64,000 bases of DNA, taken from contig JAYGXS010000003.1 of the NCBI GenBank assembly GCA_036362985.1, forward strand, positions 82,558,368 through 82,622,367, in the 5' to 3' direction. Under the pieces are notes generated by a model. It searched no databases and was not told the origin of the DNA. It saw only the letters and a program-made list of their open reading frames with translations. Position numbers and translations under genes: made by a program. Positions within the stretch are counted from its first letter, which is position 1; each line of letters begins with the position of its first letter. Below are positions 1 to 11,639 of the stretch, piece after piece. Source of the DNA: Ligula intestinalis. Lineage: Eukaryota > Platyhelminthes > Cestoda > Diphyllobothriidea > Diphyllobothriidae.

Positions 1-306
1 CGACCGCTCATGGTGGGGCTTTTTAAGACACTTGCGTACAAAGGACTTCGGATAACCGTTGGCGTGAAATAGGGCATGCAAGTACTGAGTCTCCTCCTTT
101 TTCCCACTTTCGCCACTGCAGTGTGTCTGAACGCGTTGAAAAAGGGTCCTAACACAACTGCGTTTATGACCAACGAGGTAGTTGCTTCTGAAGAGGAGAA
201 TGCGCATGTTATTGGTTGCCTTGTGGAAGACCGTTGTCTTTATCTTGCCGCCTTCCAGCTTCGTTACTTGTACGTCAAGGAAGGGTAATTTATTGTTGAC
301 CTCTGA
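1..306 (-). pseudogene. PLE reverse transcriptase C-terminal fragment (inverted)
   Basis: Read on the minus strand, this stretch gives an open frame containing PFLDVQVTKLEGGK, then HKRSCVRTLFQRVQTHCS, then ANGYPKSFVRKCLKKP. These match the end of the RT palm, the thumb and the RT-endonuclease linker of Penelope-like elements; the family A copy in this window has LPLLDVLV, HKRSCIRTLYQRVETHCS and ANGYPRAFVKRAR at the same places. Homology stops abruptly near 306, where plus-strand PLE endonuclease sequence begins. It runs off the left edge. Either one copy has an inverted 5' segment or two truncated copies lie head to head. It has no start codon of its own and is not a functional gene. Confidence 0.75.
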
Positions 307-311
307 CAAAA

Positions 312-857
312 CAATCAGGTGTGTTCTACAGCATACCATGCCAAGACTGCACTGCAAGGTATGTCGGTGAAACTGGCAGACGCCTTGGCACAAGGTTGCA
401 TGAGCATCAGCTCGCAATCAACCGCGAGGATAAGCTGTCTTTGGTCTATGACCACGTAAAGCAGAAGAAACACAAATTCGCCTTTGAAAAAGCAAGGGTA
501 ATAGGCCGGGCCAACGACAAGATGGCCAGACTGCTGCTAGAAAGTAGGTCCTTGACTGGCACACTAAACAGAGCCATGGACCTTCATCCCGCCTACCAAG
601 CGCTCCGCAAATGGCTAACATCGGCTCAAAACGGAGCAATAGGTTGGACGGAGAGAGATAAACGGGGCCGACAGCCGGTAGCCGCGAGCAAAGAGGGTGT
701 AAACTTTCACGAGTCACAAAAACGACTTGACATAGCTCACGACAGCGCGAGCAATTCAAACAGCCAAGAAAATCGATCGGCGCAATTGACTGACGCATGG
801 GCAAATGGACGTTCAAATCTATCTGACGCACACAGGAATACAGACACCTTGCTCTGA
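312..857 (+). pseudogene. PLE GIY-YIG endonuclease domain (family C)
   Basis: This is an open frame of about 180 codons coding the C-terminal GIY-YIG endonuclease of a Penelope-like element, which nicks target DNA for insertion. It shows SGVFYSIPCQDC, then YVGETGRRLGTRLHEH (the YIG part with its arginine and the conserved EH), then AFEKARVIGRA and LNRAMDLHPAYQALRKWL. The RT domain is missing upstream; the coding sequence begins at the inversion junction near 306-312. The hydrophilic tail ends at a TGA that overlaps a hammerhead-like core. The closest relative in this window is the copy at 24.9-25.6 kb. It is open but 5'-truncated, so I treat it as a dead fragment. Confidence 0.8.
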
Positions 858-892
858 CGATGAAAGCGAGCGAGCTTTTTAAACATCAGCCT
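853..892 (+). ncRNA. degenerate hammerhead ribozyme-like motif
   Basis: CTGACGA is followed by a small hairpin (AAAGC pairing with GCTTT) and then AAACATCAG, the position where intact copies in this window have GAAACGTCAG. The layout matches the minimal hammerheads known from PLE terminal repeats, but the GAAA box has lost its first G and the cleavage triplet reads ATC. It is probably inactive. The stop codon of the preceding frame lies inside the CTGACGA core. Confidence 0.4.
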
Positions 893-1000
893 AAATATAC
901 TTTGGGCTCAGAAATCGTCTCCTCTTCTTCCTTATCCGGGGATGATATAAGGAATATTTTATCTGGACCTCGAATTTTCTCGCATATTAATTGTGTTGAC
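893..1000 (+). repeat. PLE 3' terminal repeat (pLTR) tail
   Basis: After the ribozyme-like motif comes a TC-rich stretch (cctcttcttccttatccgg) and then a segment like ggacctcgaattttctcgc. Both recur, diverged, in the inverted arms at 24595 and 25600 and, for the last segment, at the ends of the R2 repeats. This marks the 3' end of the PLE copy at about position 1000. Confidence 0.55.
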
Positions 1001-1820
1001 GGTCTCGAATCCTCGGTGCATAATTCAAAGCACGGTAAGACAGAATTATTACTGTGTTATTATAAAAAGTCCGAAAATTAGCAAACGATTCTTTGTCAGT
1101 CTGAATTTTTTCCTTGGTTATGGAAAAAAAATAGATTCCCTATACTTGCTTCCGCCTGATTTCCGCTTACTTATCAGCATATTTTCTAGCGTCACAAGGG
1201 AATGTATTTAACAATTTTAGCAATATCATTTTCCGTATATAGCAAAATGCATAAAGCTACAGGTGATGGTCTGCGTTTTAAAATAGCCAAGAAAATCCCT
1301 CGGATATCCGCGAACCTCCGATTTTGCCTAAATATCGCCTTTTTTACATCAATATGCGACGTTTTACAATCCAGTATCCTTTAACAAAAGGCCTCTGAGC
1401 ATCCAATCCACTCAACAGTTCAGAACAAAGAGACCAGGATTGCGCTTAATTACCCATTCCAATTTCTATCACGACCCTGCACGACCTAGGTCAATTGCTA
1501 TGACCCCATGTATACATTTTGTTGACTGTTTGCAGACACGGGGGCATGGACACCTGAAACCTGACTAGAAAATTGCAAACATAACCTCAGCAGCAGTTTA
1601 TAAACGTTACCATGAGATAGTGCACTGTTAAGGGATTCGTACATCATTTGCTACGTGTCTCTATTCTTGACTATTACTCATTTCTCTTTGTTTTAATGAA
1701 ACATTGAACGTGTACTGAAGAGTTTTCTTCAGCGAAAAGAGTATAAAGAGTTATAGTTCATGTTATGCTCACCGGATTAAATTTGATGGTTTGCTGACGT
1801 TTTGGGCAGCTAGAGAGGCT
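1001..1820. other. no gene recognised
   Basis: AT-rich sequence with only short chance reading frames. I see no motif, repeat pairing or RNA gene that I can support. Confidence 0.5.
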
Positions 1821-2145
1821 GTCTACAAAATACGTTGCAACGATGGAAACTGCAATAACTTAGGAGAAACAGAGCGCTAATTGCAGACCTTCCTATATGA
1901 ACGCCAATTGGGGGCACTACGAATAGACCCAAACTCGCAAAGTGCAACATAAATCAAAGAGACATGTCACAGCTTAGATATTAAAAGAGCGACCATCGTA
2001 GTCCGAGGAGCCTCAAAGAGGGAATAACGGACGCTTGAGGCATGGCACTCAGACGCCAAATCTGCAAACAGGTATCTGAACCTTCCCGCGGCCTACAAAG
2101 TCCTACGACATAACGTTAGTAAAAGAAAGGACACGTTCATACCAA
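1821..2145 (+). pseudogene. decayed PLE GIY-YIG endonuclease
   Basis: One frame reads AVYKIRCNDGNCNNLGETER, then a stop, LQTFLYERQLGALRIDPNSQSA, a stop, KETCHSLDIKRATIVVRGASKRE, a stop, and LNLPAAYKVLRHN. This aligns along its length with PLE endonuclease domains (compare VVYRLQCSCGTCNYVGETG in the family A copy), with at least three in-frame stops and YVG changed to NLG. The frame reopens at 2176-2406 (GTG/ATG-rich, hydrophilic), which may be the remnant of the element's C-terminal tail. It is a dead copy with no RT upstream. Confidence 0.75.
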
Positions 2146-3340
2146 GGTAAGGCTTTTCAAACGAAGACGGGCCCTATGACGAAACCACCGGAAGAGGAAG
2201 CAGGATTACCAGCAACCCCTACCATGGGGATTAAACAGACCGCCAACGGCCGTCAAGCTATTTTGAAAATCTACACAGAGGGCCGAGCAGCGAGTGAAGA
2301 AATATCGATCAGTCCAAGGCCAACACGTACAGCCGCAACATTAAATTTGTTAATCGATATAGTCAGTGTACACTTCAACAAAGGACAGCCGGCTCAGTTG
2401 CCCTAAACGTCAGCAAACAAACAAGTTTATTCTGGTGATCAAAACATAAACTTAAATTCATATCCCTGAATTCTGAGTTTTTCAAATTTGGGTATAATGA
2501 GTCTGCAGTCTTTTTAGTCTTTACCAGCATTGTCTATCTGTCTAAACGTCTAGCCGCTGTGCGGCTGGTGACGGGGCTCTAGTTTGAGCACCAGGGCAGA
2601 ATACGATGCGTGACCTCCTTAAGCGAACTGTAATCAGTGAGTGTTCATATCTCCCACCAAGACAACGAGCTCGTCGCTCAATGGTTAAAGCGAAGTACTT
2701 TTGTTTACCTGGTGGTACATCCGAGTTTGGAGTGGTCCACCACTTGGGGTGACGGATGATGGCCAATGAGCCCCAAGCGGTGATTGCGGTCTCCCTTGTG
2801 TTAGCTGTCGTTTATCTTCTATGGCCTGCAATATGTCTGTCTAAGAGAGTGCTACCAGAGCTTTTTTAGCCCTGCTTCAATGCATCCTTCAGCAAGTCTT
2901 TATGTGTGTTTTTTGCAACTGAAGCAGCGTTTCATTTTCTTCTCTGCGATAGGGTCTCGTAGAAGAGCAGGACTTATGCTATGTATGCGAGTCACTGGTG
3001 CGGATCGGGAGAGTCATGAAAAGCTGAATGGGACCCGATACCAATCAACGAGAGTAGATTTGTGAATGTGGTATTGACAATCATGGTCGTCTTTTAGGTG
3101 GAAATGATCCTGCCTAAATAAATGACGGCAAACCAGTAGAGAATTATTAGAAGCATGGATCCAGCAGTGCAAATTAATATATTTGTGCACATCAACGTTC
3201 GGAATGAGCACATAGTTGCTGTGACATTAACACCTGTAATTGAAAAGGCAATGGTATCGCAATTTGGTGCGTTGACAAGACGACCAAGGCGGTGTTGTTG
3301 GACAGAAATTTACTCTGTAATGTGGACGGTACAAATGTTT
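2146..3340. other. no gene recognised; possible SINE-like segment
   Basis: The segment around 2520-2790 is GC-richer than its surroundings and contains a tRNA A-box-like phrase (ctcaatggttaaagc) near 2678, but I cannot build a cloverleaf and no clear B box follows. The rest holds only short chance frames. Confidence 0.25.
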
Positions 3341-4800
3341 TATTATGTGCCGGAGCCAACTGCGTACAGTAGTCGTCAAAGACCACGCAACTTTCAGAAC
3401 TTTGTATAAGTTGGAGCATTACTTGAATACAAATGCGAATGCATTTAGGAAAACTTCGAAATAATAATGAACAGCATTAGGCATATGACGTACTTACTTA
3501 TTTTATGAAGTTGAAAACTTAAAGCAACCACTTAATAGATACAGAAAGAAATTCTCTTTATTCAACATATTCTGTCAATTTTACCGCTACTGTATGATTA
3601 TTCATTGAATGTCGTCCAGAAAAGTGTGTCATTATTTTCCTTGTTTTCAATGTTTTTATTGATAAATTTATAGATTGCGCATCTGTTCGACGTTTACACA
3701 AAAACCTTCAAAATACGATAAACTCAAAGAGCATTTACCGAAAGAAAGTGTCTTCCGATATAAATTTTAACGAACATGGTAATGTTGCTCATATGAAAAA
3801 ATGACTCACAAACAGCAAACCACATTGTCGAAAGTGAATCATGTCCGCAGTGGAATTGTCAAACTCCTATTCCTACGAGTATTAACAAAACTTTCCATAA
3901 ATAGTAATCTCTTAGTAAGTGCTTTGATCAGCTATTCGGCTGGCGAACTTCTGCGTATGTGTAGTTTTTCCAACGTAATATCACAATGAATGTTGACAAT
4001 TTTGAGGATTTCTTAAGAATTTATTGAAGTTTCCTGAAGATAAACGATTCAATTTGACTGAAAGTGATAGACGTTTCTTTTCTCTTTATTACGTATTATT
4101 TCTCGCATAATTAGATTAATTCCACTTTTTGGTATTATTATGAGAATTCAAAAAAACTGGCCATATACATTGCCATTTTTTGAAATGCATATTATTCTTC
4201 TGTCTGTTCTGTTTCTGAATAACGCAACAAATGAACGAAGAGTACACAAAAAACTATATTTCTACACGACTTATATTCAATAAGACCTTCTTTGTCTTAA
4301 ATTCGCGATATCATGTTCGATATTTTGTTTTTGTTGCAAGGTCAAAAGGCGGATTATTTATGCATTCAAAAAGATACTTCTCTTACTGCATTTTGTGCAA
4401 CAAAGCTTCACCGGATAGCAAAACATAATTTTTAAACTATAAATTTGCAATTTTGCTGCAAAAAATGTGATTCCTTTAATTTAACTTCACTTGAATCTGA
4501 ACAATTTTTGAAAAAATTTTACAGTTCTGGAAGGTTTATTTTCTGTATCTATTTTACCTATTTTGGAGTTCCTTTATAGCATAAGCAACATTAACGTGCA
4601 GTTTGGGTCTCTCTTTCGTAAAAGCATAGGAAATTTCTTCGATATGAAACTGCTCCCAATTTCCTTAAAATTAATGGCCATTTCCCTTAACAAACCTTAC
4701 TAAAATTACAATTTACCGGACTAAAAGGCTTTCGTAGAATTCAATTAACTGATTGAATCCAAATACTATTAATCAATGTACGCTATAGTACCAAGTCAAA
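3340..4800 (+). repeat. dispersed repeat R1, copy 1
   Basis: This is an AT-rich non-coding repeat of about 1.4 kb. Recognition blocks include gttctgaaagttgcgtggtc near 3400 (inverted here), agagcatttaccg near 3730, cagctattcggctgg near 3930, and gcataggaaatttcttcga near 4625. The same blocks occur in the same order in the copies near 8, 11.7 and 30 kb, and in reverse at 50.5, 58.4 and 28 kb. No protein homology was seen. By eye the copies look strongly diverged, so this is an old family. Confidence 0.6.
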
Positions 4801-5934
4801 TTTCAACATGAAAGTTGGATTGTCTTTGGCGCATATTGGATACACGCCAATTGAATCCACGAAGTTGTGCTTGCTGCTGTTAGGCCTTAACAGCCGAATG
4901 TTGTTAGTGGGCCTGCAGCCAGCCAGATGGACCGGCAACCATCAATTGGCTGGAACTAACGTGCGCATTGAGCAGCAAGCAAACAGAGGAGCATCGGCCG
5001 AGCAGGAGCCTCTTGCAGCTTTTTACATATTAAGTGCGTGAGAGTTAATCACTTGCGAAAGTGAGCCTGAGCGGTTTGGCGGACAAACTCAGTGTGAGTC
5101 AGCGTGGCAGGCTCACAATGAAAGCAAATTAAACAATAGATTTTATCGAATGACCAGCTTACCAACGACTTTATTAAGCTGGCGTTGATCCCAGAACTGT
5201 CAGTCCCCAATACAGTTATCTTCTACGCTATGGAGGTTGACATGAAGCTTAAAGAAACGTTTTGCAGGCAGGACGATTCAGCTTTTATAGAGCAGTCACG
5301 GATTTCATCAGCATTTCCTTTTATGAACGCTGGTAGCCTGTTCAGGGAGGAGCTAAGGACCACTTTGTAGCAATCCAATGTGATAAGAAATAATAAGAGG
5401 AAAAAGAAAACGTAACCACTACAATCTGATTTTTTTGGTTTTATAAATATTCTTACCTAGCAGCCTCATCACCCATACCGCTTCTGTTGAAGTGGTTGAG
5501 CGAGAATCCTAAACATCATATCAAAAAAGACAAGGAAGCAACAAATCAAACTTCATTCTCAGAACTGCTTCCTATTTAGCGTATAGTTGTGGCCTATTTA
5601 CGGTTTTCTGCCGTAAAAATTTATGTCCGTAAGAACAACGATGTATAATGCAGCTGATTCTTATTTTTACAAGTACCTTTAAACGTGGGAATTACGCTAA
5701 TGTTGGACAAGGTGCCATGAAGCACGCCATACCAACAGCGAAAAAAGGAGGTGATTTGGCAAACTGTACGTTTAAGTACCCAATTTCAACTTGTTTTGAA
5801 AAAAGACCATCTTCCAAATGGAGTCTTTTGTTGTGGTTTGTTTGCTTTTTTTCGGCCTCAACGGGTCGTCTGAAGACGCCTGTTCGTAGATCCATCGCAG
5901 TGACTTAAGTTTATAACGTAAAAGGAGCCTGCGG
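4801..5934. other. no gene recognised
   Basis: A GC-richer block at 4810-5120 has a 77-codon open frame with no recognisable domain. The remainder is AT-rich. No repeat partner was found inside this window. Confidence 0.4.
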
Positions 5935-6310
5935 GTAGAGAGAAAGGGAGATTCCAGATAGGAGGTATAGTGTGTTCTGTACAGAGGTACTGGAGGATGG
6001 GTTGGAGTGAGATAACAGTAAGCGAGCGTGCTTCTGCACCCCAGGGGCCCGTGTTCGCATTATGTGAGTATGGCGGTCATCACAGTGAGGTCACGTGTTG
6101 AGGTAATTGGCCAGACGGAATTTGCGTAGACAGACAGCGGTGCACACACACTTGCTATGAGGCGCAACAGGTTAAGCATTCGCCCAAAGTGTGGTCGTAG
6201 CAGATTATAGCGAAATCGTATTGTAAACCATGCTTTGCTCGCACGCCTCTTAGGCATGCCCAGCATGTCCGTTACTCGTGACAACTAGGCACGTGCGCAC
6301 CAGAGCATGT
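5935..6310 (+). repeat. R3 repeat-like fragment
   Basis: The segment with agtgtgttctgtacagaggt and neighbouring GC-rich text resembles the R3 repeat, whose best copies are at 60030-60650 (plus) and 53510-53960 (minus). The similarity is patchy, so the call is tentative. Confidence 0.35.
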
Positions 6311-6599
6311 AAAAGGCGGGTTAAGGTCATGGACTGGTGTCCACCCTCTGTCTGTCCTTACTTGCCAACGACTTTCCAAATCCAGTTCACAAAGGACCTT
6401 AGTGTGGTGACTGCTTACGTTCAGACACTCCCAGATCTGAAATGAGATTCTGGACTCGGACCATTCAAGGCTAAACTGTACTCGTCTGGAAGTCAGTTAC
6501 CTGTTGGGATATTAGCCAGACCAAGTTCTAGCAACATTTGGAGGCTTTCCTAAGGCATCGAGCCTATCAAAATGTCTTTGCTTGTCAGCTCTGACCGCA

Positions 6600-6950
6600 T
6601 ACAGGCGATGACTGTTCATTCACAATAACCTTCGACCGCACGAACGCACGCACACGAGCCTACGCAAGGCACAACTGTTCGCTGTTTCCCGAGGGTCAAC
6701 TGGTCGCGTGACGTGGACAACCGGGCCACAAGAGAACGCTCAGACAATCTCTTATAAGCCACTGTCACCCCTGACACGGAGAGTTCCATCACACGTGGAC
6801 TGCGAGGACACCACATTCTGCTCACAATGCCGGGGCTTGCCCCCGAGGCGGGACAAAGAGCGCGCTGGAGATCAACCAGTGACAACAGCCACCCAAGACA
6901 GCAACTTTGGGTTTTGTACACAACAAAAACCTACTCCGGTTGGATTATAG
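6600..6950 (+). repeat. R4-like repeat fragment
   Basis: Acgaacgcacgcacac near 6642 and ttttgtacacaacaaaaacc near 6912 match, with changes, the start and end of the R4 tandem unit seen at 41.1-43.2 kb. The short reading frames here are chance products of GC-rich DNA. Confidence 0.35.
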
Positions 6951-7979
6951 AATTATGTCCTTCTCATTGTTTTCTTCCTTGGGGATTTCAACAGGGCGAA
7001 ATTCGACGGTGACAGACATCAAGTTTCGTCGTTATAAAATTAACCATTTCTCATATTATATTCCTTCTGTCTTAATTTAATTAACCATTTATCTCTTATC
7101 TTATATACTAGTTTTAATTCGTTGGGATACGTTCTAACTTCTATTATGCGGCTGGACTACTTCGTATCCTACGTTGTTGACCCCGAAGTTCCCTGCATCC
7201 TACCAAACATTCCTAGAACTACAAGTGTCACCGGAGAATCGAGTTTCAGCAAATACTCCAAACTGAGGTTTTGCGAACATTACAAAGACCTTAATGACAG
7301 TCGCTTTTGAAGTGCATGCAACATACGAGGGATCATGTCCACAGGCAGATGTTATAACCTCTTGAATGCGAGTCATACAGTGTTGACTGGTTTGGTTGAC
7401 GCCTATACAGGCGTAATTAGAATAAAGAGTGCGACAATCAGGTTTTGCTGTTTTTGCGAAAGAGGGGATTGAGATCGTATATTGTCGGGAAAAATGAACG
7501 CCATTAGTAATGGACTGCTTATTTAAAAAGATAAATACCGAAATCCCAGGACCCAAGCTTAAACAATAACCTGAGCCCCTAAACTTCATATATAATCTAG
7601 CACTGAGTTGTAAACTCCACCATATAAATTTATGTCATAACCATAAGTCCTGCAACTAAAACTTCATCCTTAATCCCGTATACTAACCGTCTCCCGAATC
7701 CCAAATTGACTTCGTAAATAGTCGGTAGGTCCTAAAACCCAATCCTTACCCTAAGCTACGAACGAACATTCATCGACTAAATAGATTTACTTTTAAGTAT
7801 ACTGTCCTGTAAACGATACTTAAAACTTTCTTGCAGCTATAAATTCACTGCATTTGCATTTTAAACTCTCCGCTTAAAGTTAATTACGCACTAACAAAAA
7901 CGATGAAATCATAAATAACAACCTTAGGTGAAGTATTTTACTTAAAAAAAAATAAAATAACTTATTTTATAAAAAACTG
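6951..7979. other. no gene recognised
   Basis: AT-rich sequence. The longest frame (minus strand, 7200-7589, 129 codons) has no recognisable domain. Confidence 0.4.
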
Positions 7980-9250
7980 TAACATTTTGCAGACCTGAAA
8001 ATAGCGATTGATTAGACCAATGAATGTTAATATAATCATCAGGTGAAATCGTATCCATACCAATTTCTTTAAATCAAAAGAATGTATTTTTCATTAAATT
8101 CTTTTATACATATTCCAGATATTGGCTTATAGTTCAATTCATATAACCCTTTAAATTTGGACACATTTTCGACCCTATTCAGTGCTTTCACTTTTTTCTT
8201 CTCTAAATGTAGATTCTTTTGAGCGCATATATCAAAACTCTTGGCACAAGATAAATCTCAAAAATATTTATTAAAAACGCGAGTTTTCGAATTTAAGTTC
8301 TTATTCAAGTGGTCATGAGGGCCAGACTTATGATTTCGAGAAAACCCGCAAATCAAAAATTTTACAAAAAAGAAAGCTTACAACAAATATATGATATTGT
8401 TATGACTATAGTATGCCACCTCTGGCAAAGGCACCTTTATTAGTGTTCAGCAGAAGAATGCCAGTGTATGTTACATTCTTCCGGGGTTAAGTCAATGTTG
8501 AACTCGAAAATCTAGATGAGTGTCTTAATTTACCTGAAAATAAATTATAATATGTTGGCTGAATATGAATGAAGTTATTTTTATTTTTAGACTGGTGTAT
8601 TTTCGACCATGTTTCAGAACTCGTATTCCCCTTGCTAAGCTTGCGATCACAATAAAGTACTGGCCAAAAAGGCACTGTGCTTTTGCGAAAATTCTCTGTT
8701 CCTGTTCCTGTATTAAACATTGGTGTAGACTTTATAAAAAGTACCTTGCTGAATGTTTCCATTTTCACAAGGATTATTTTTGTCTTCCTGTACACGATGA
8801 AACACATGCATTTTGTATTGCGAGGCAAATTTCTGCATGGTAACCCAACATACGATCAGACAGGTTTATCATCGTGATCTCTAAAATAACCTTCGTACAT
8901 TAACGAAAAATATTGTTTCAAACCGAAACTATTTTTTTCCTGAAAATCGCGGGATTCTTTAAACTTGCCCTCACCTGATTTTAAGCGGCTTGCGCCCAAA
9001 CTGCTTGTTTTACAAGGGATATTTTTAAACTTTTGTTACCTTTTTGGTTTTCTCCCATCCCACAATACAGCAAAATAAGGATTTGGTTCTGTCGTACATA
9101 ATAGCATAGGTAATTTATTCGATATCAAGCTGCTTATATTTTAGCCAAAATTACTGCCTATTACCATCAATAAACTGAACTGAATGGCAGTTTCCTGTAC
9201 TGGAAGGCTCTCTTGGGATGAAATCCACTCTGTGTTTCAAAATGTCGTCT
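7980..9250 (+). repeat. dispersed repeat R1, copy 2
   Basis: This copy aligns collinearly with 11640-12760. Both have attttgaccctattc-like text, tgtagattct...gcgcatat, a block with atgagggcca and tttatgattt, and tttaaacttttgtt-like text before a tttttccg/tttctccc run. It also matches 29890-31110. It is non-coding; the 113-codon minus-strand frame at 8487-8828 is not conserved in the other copies. Confidence 0.65.
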
Positions 9251-9851
9251 CTGAGCATATGCAAAACCACCCAGTCAAATACCAGCATGTAATTTGCACA
9301 AATTCTTAGGGATATTGTACAACCAAGTGCTCTTGTCAGCCAAAGCTTTGGTACTGAATATCCTCTCGTCAGTAAACTGGAGGCTGAAGAACCGCAATCA
9401 ACAGTTCTAACTTAATTTACGTGATATGTAGCTTGCGTAGAGAAGGATGGAATCTGAGTAGCTTTAGGACTCAACATGCAATAAACCTACGATGCAGGTT
9501 GACATGTGCAAAATAATACTTCTCGAACGTTCTTTTAGCATAGTTCTTTTTGCGTACTTATCTGGGTGTGAGCTGACGAAACGCATCCACTTAAAAGCCA
9601 ACTGCTGTCAACGCTGAAACGTTTGTTTATGAGAAATGCGCTCCTGAGGGCTAGAATTATGAAGGCCATGTAAAATATATGTCACCGCATATTCCAGAAA
9701 CTTGATCCTGTTTGGCCTATGACCAGTAAAAATGACAATATAATAATTATTGTGTTTTTTCTAAAGCGAGTCACCTGAGACCTCAGCCAGTGATACATGT
9801 GTGCTCGCAGTTGCATTGCACTTGAAATCGGTAGTTAAAAAAATTAAATCG
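9251..9851. other. no gene recognised
   Basis: AT-rich spacer between R1 copy 2 and element T1. No gene, repeat partner or RNA structure was recognised. Confidence 0.4.
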
Positions 9852-10100
9852 GGCAAAAGTAATTTATGTAGTGCACCTCATATGCCCTTAGTCCCAGAAT
9901 TTTGCATTTTGGAAACGGTGATTGTAGAGTTTTGGGGAAAGAAAATGATTAAAAGTAAGTGTTAACTGAAAAAAGTGAAATTTGTTTCTCGGAAATGCTC
10001 TGAGTAAGTTGTTTTGCCTCTTGACATGGCCTATACTAATCTAAATTCAGAACGGTTAGTTGGACCGAAAAGTAGTTGAAGTATACGACGTCCTACACAA

Positions 10101-10117
10101 TATATATATATATATAT
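10101..10117. repeat. (TA)n microsatellite
   Basis: An uninterrupted run of about 17 alternating T and A bases inside T1. The T2 copy lacks it. Confidence 0.9.
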
Positions 10118-10210
10118 GTTTAGGAATTTCAAGGAGCTTGCAATTTGATAATTGACTTTTTCAGCAGTACGTTAAAAAATAGAAGAGATTAGGAATATCT
10201 ACATAGATCA

Positions 10211-10887
10211 TTCGGCAGGAACTTCCTTGGTAGTGGTCTTGGATACAACAAGCCGTAGGCTGGTTTCATACGGTAGCCTTGAGAAGGGATTTTTTAGGTT
10301 AAAAAACTGATTAATCAAAAAAAGCATTTTGTGAAAATATGAAAAAAACGTCGTAAAATTTTGTTCAAATAATATAAAACGGTTGCTATAGGCCAACGGC
10401 ATTGGGCGTACATATCGATAAAAGGCAAAAAAAACAAATTGAGCTCAAATGAGATCGAACTGATCATTAACCGCTGTCGAAAAACTTGGAAATGTGGAGT
10501 TTTCTTCACAAAACATTCCTTTGCCCAAAACCCAGTGATCATGGATTTTTGAAGACTTTCTGGAATATAAAGCAGTAACTATGGGTAGTTCACATTAGAT
10601 ATCACTATACCAAACTGAACTTAACACTTACCCTTACCTTAACCCTCATCCTAACCCTAACCCTAAAAGTTACCCTTACCTTAATACTGACCCTAACCTC
10701 AACCCCTCATCCTAACCCTTACCGTAACCCTTACCCTAACTCCAATCTCTGACCCAAAGCCTAACCCCTAATCCAAACCCCTAACCTTGACCCTTACACT
10801 AATCTTGCTCAAATCGACCTCGAATCGCTGTCAACAAACCTGGAAATGTGGAGTTTTGTCCCACCACTACCAAGGAAACTCTTGCTG
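10211..10887. mobile_element. nested hAT-like MITE inside T1
   Basis: The boundaries carry a perfect 14-bp inverted repeat (ttccttggtagtgg at 10223-10236 and its complement at 10863-10876), extending outward imperfectly to about 24 bp and ending near CAGCAAGAG on the right. Flanking 8-mers atagatca (10203-10210) and ataaatca (10888-10895) differ at one position. T2 has the undisturbed site around gatataaatcaacaac. An 8-bp duplication and CAG-like ends fit hAT elements. No transposase is present; the interior holds the telomere-like block and an internal ~65-bp direct repeat (10440-10515 and 10806-10860). Confidence 0.55.
10620..10800. repeat. degenerate telomere-like (CCCTAA) repeat tract
   Basis: About 180 bp built from variants of the hexamer CCCTAA (ccctaaccctaaccct near 10652, with frequent ccctta, cccctaa and ccgtaa variants). 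TTAGGG is the usual telomere repeat of most animals, so this is an interstitial telomere-like tract. It lies inside the nested hAT-like insert, so it was probably brought in or amplified as part of that element. It is not a chromosome end. Confidence 0.8.
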
Positions 10888-11061
10888 ATAAATCAACAAT
10901 ATTTCTAAAAACAATAAAATAACAATGCACATAGCAGTAACTAAAGTTTATTCGACTGCGTATCCTTATCCTCCACCCAGAAAACCCCATACGACCGTTT
11001 TCGTACGACAAAATGCTGGGACTAGGAATTAATAATGTGAACTACATAAACTGCTATTGCC

Positions 11062-11639
11062 TTCTCTCGAAACCAGAAATTAGTGTAAAAGATGTAAATG
11101 TTAAAATGCACGGGATTTAAACCACCGGAATACGTGCTATATAAGCGTCATACCTCCCGTTATGGAAAGCTCGCTGCACTACGTGCGTGCCGCTAGAGAG
11201 CTGACAAAACCTTTTATTTCAGTAACAGCTTCTGCTTTCTTACGAAACATTCATTGTCTCCAAGGCATCCACGTGGGGCTATTTTAGACTTTATAAAGAT
11301 GCTCGCGCGCAGTCAACAATTTTTATGTATAGGTAAAATGATGTAATTTGTACCGAAATTACTGGGTTATGAGAATATGTTGTTGTCTATCTTCGTGTCG
11401 CACCGAGAGGCATCCTAGGTTGTTATCTTAGGCATCCAATAAAGGTAAATATCAACGTTTTAGCACCCCAGACAAACAAAGAAATTATGCGGATATTATT
11501 GAGTGAATATCTAATCAAATTGTCTTTGAAAGAAGTTACGTCTTATAAAAACTTTCCTTATTAATAGTAAGCATATTTATATCGGAAGTCTGTTATGCTC
11601 CCTGTTGTCCGTTTAGATAAAGAAGAGTTTCTAGAAATG
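11062..11639. other. no gene recognised
   Basis: Unassigned spacer with no supported coding or RNA feature. Confidence 0.4.

Larger units (their letters stand above)
9852..11061 (+). mobile_element. T1: inverted-repeat DNA element (MITE-like)
   Basis: The left end reads gtgcacctcatatgccc, then ttagtcccagaattttgca, then aaacggtg. The right end carries the reverse complement of the same text (caaaatgctgggactagg, ending in aactgctattgcc), giving terminal inverted repeats of about 70 bp. Related copies are T2 at 43569-44133 and T3 at 36231-36790, with reversed fragments at 36024-36230 and 53247-53470. It has no transposase, so it is a non-autonomous element. T1 is longer than T2 because another element (10211-10887) has inserted into it. 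Confidence 0.65.

Noticed and set aside
2660..2735. Possible tRNA gene
   Set aside because: An A-box-like phrase (ctcaatggttaaagc) is present, but no B box with TTCGA at proper spacing and no paired acceptor stem could be found.
10620..10800. Chromosome end
   Set aside because: The telomere-like tract is degenerate, internal, and bracketed by element ends, with ordinary sequence on both sides.
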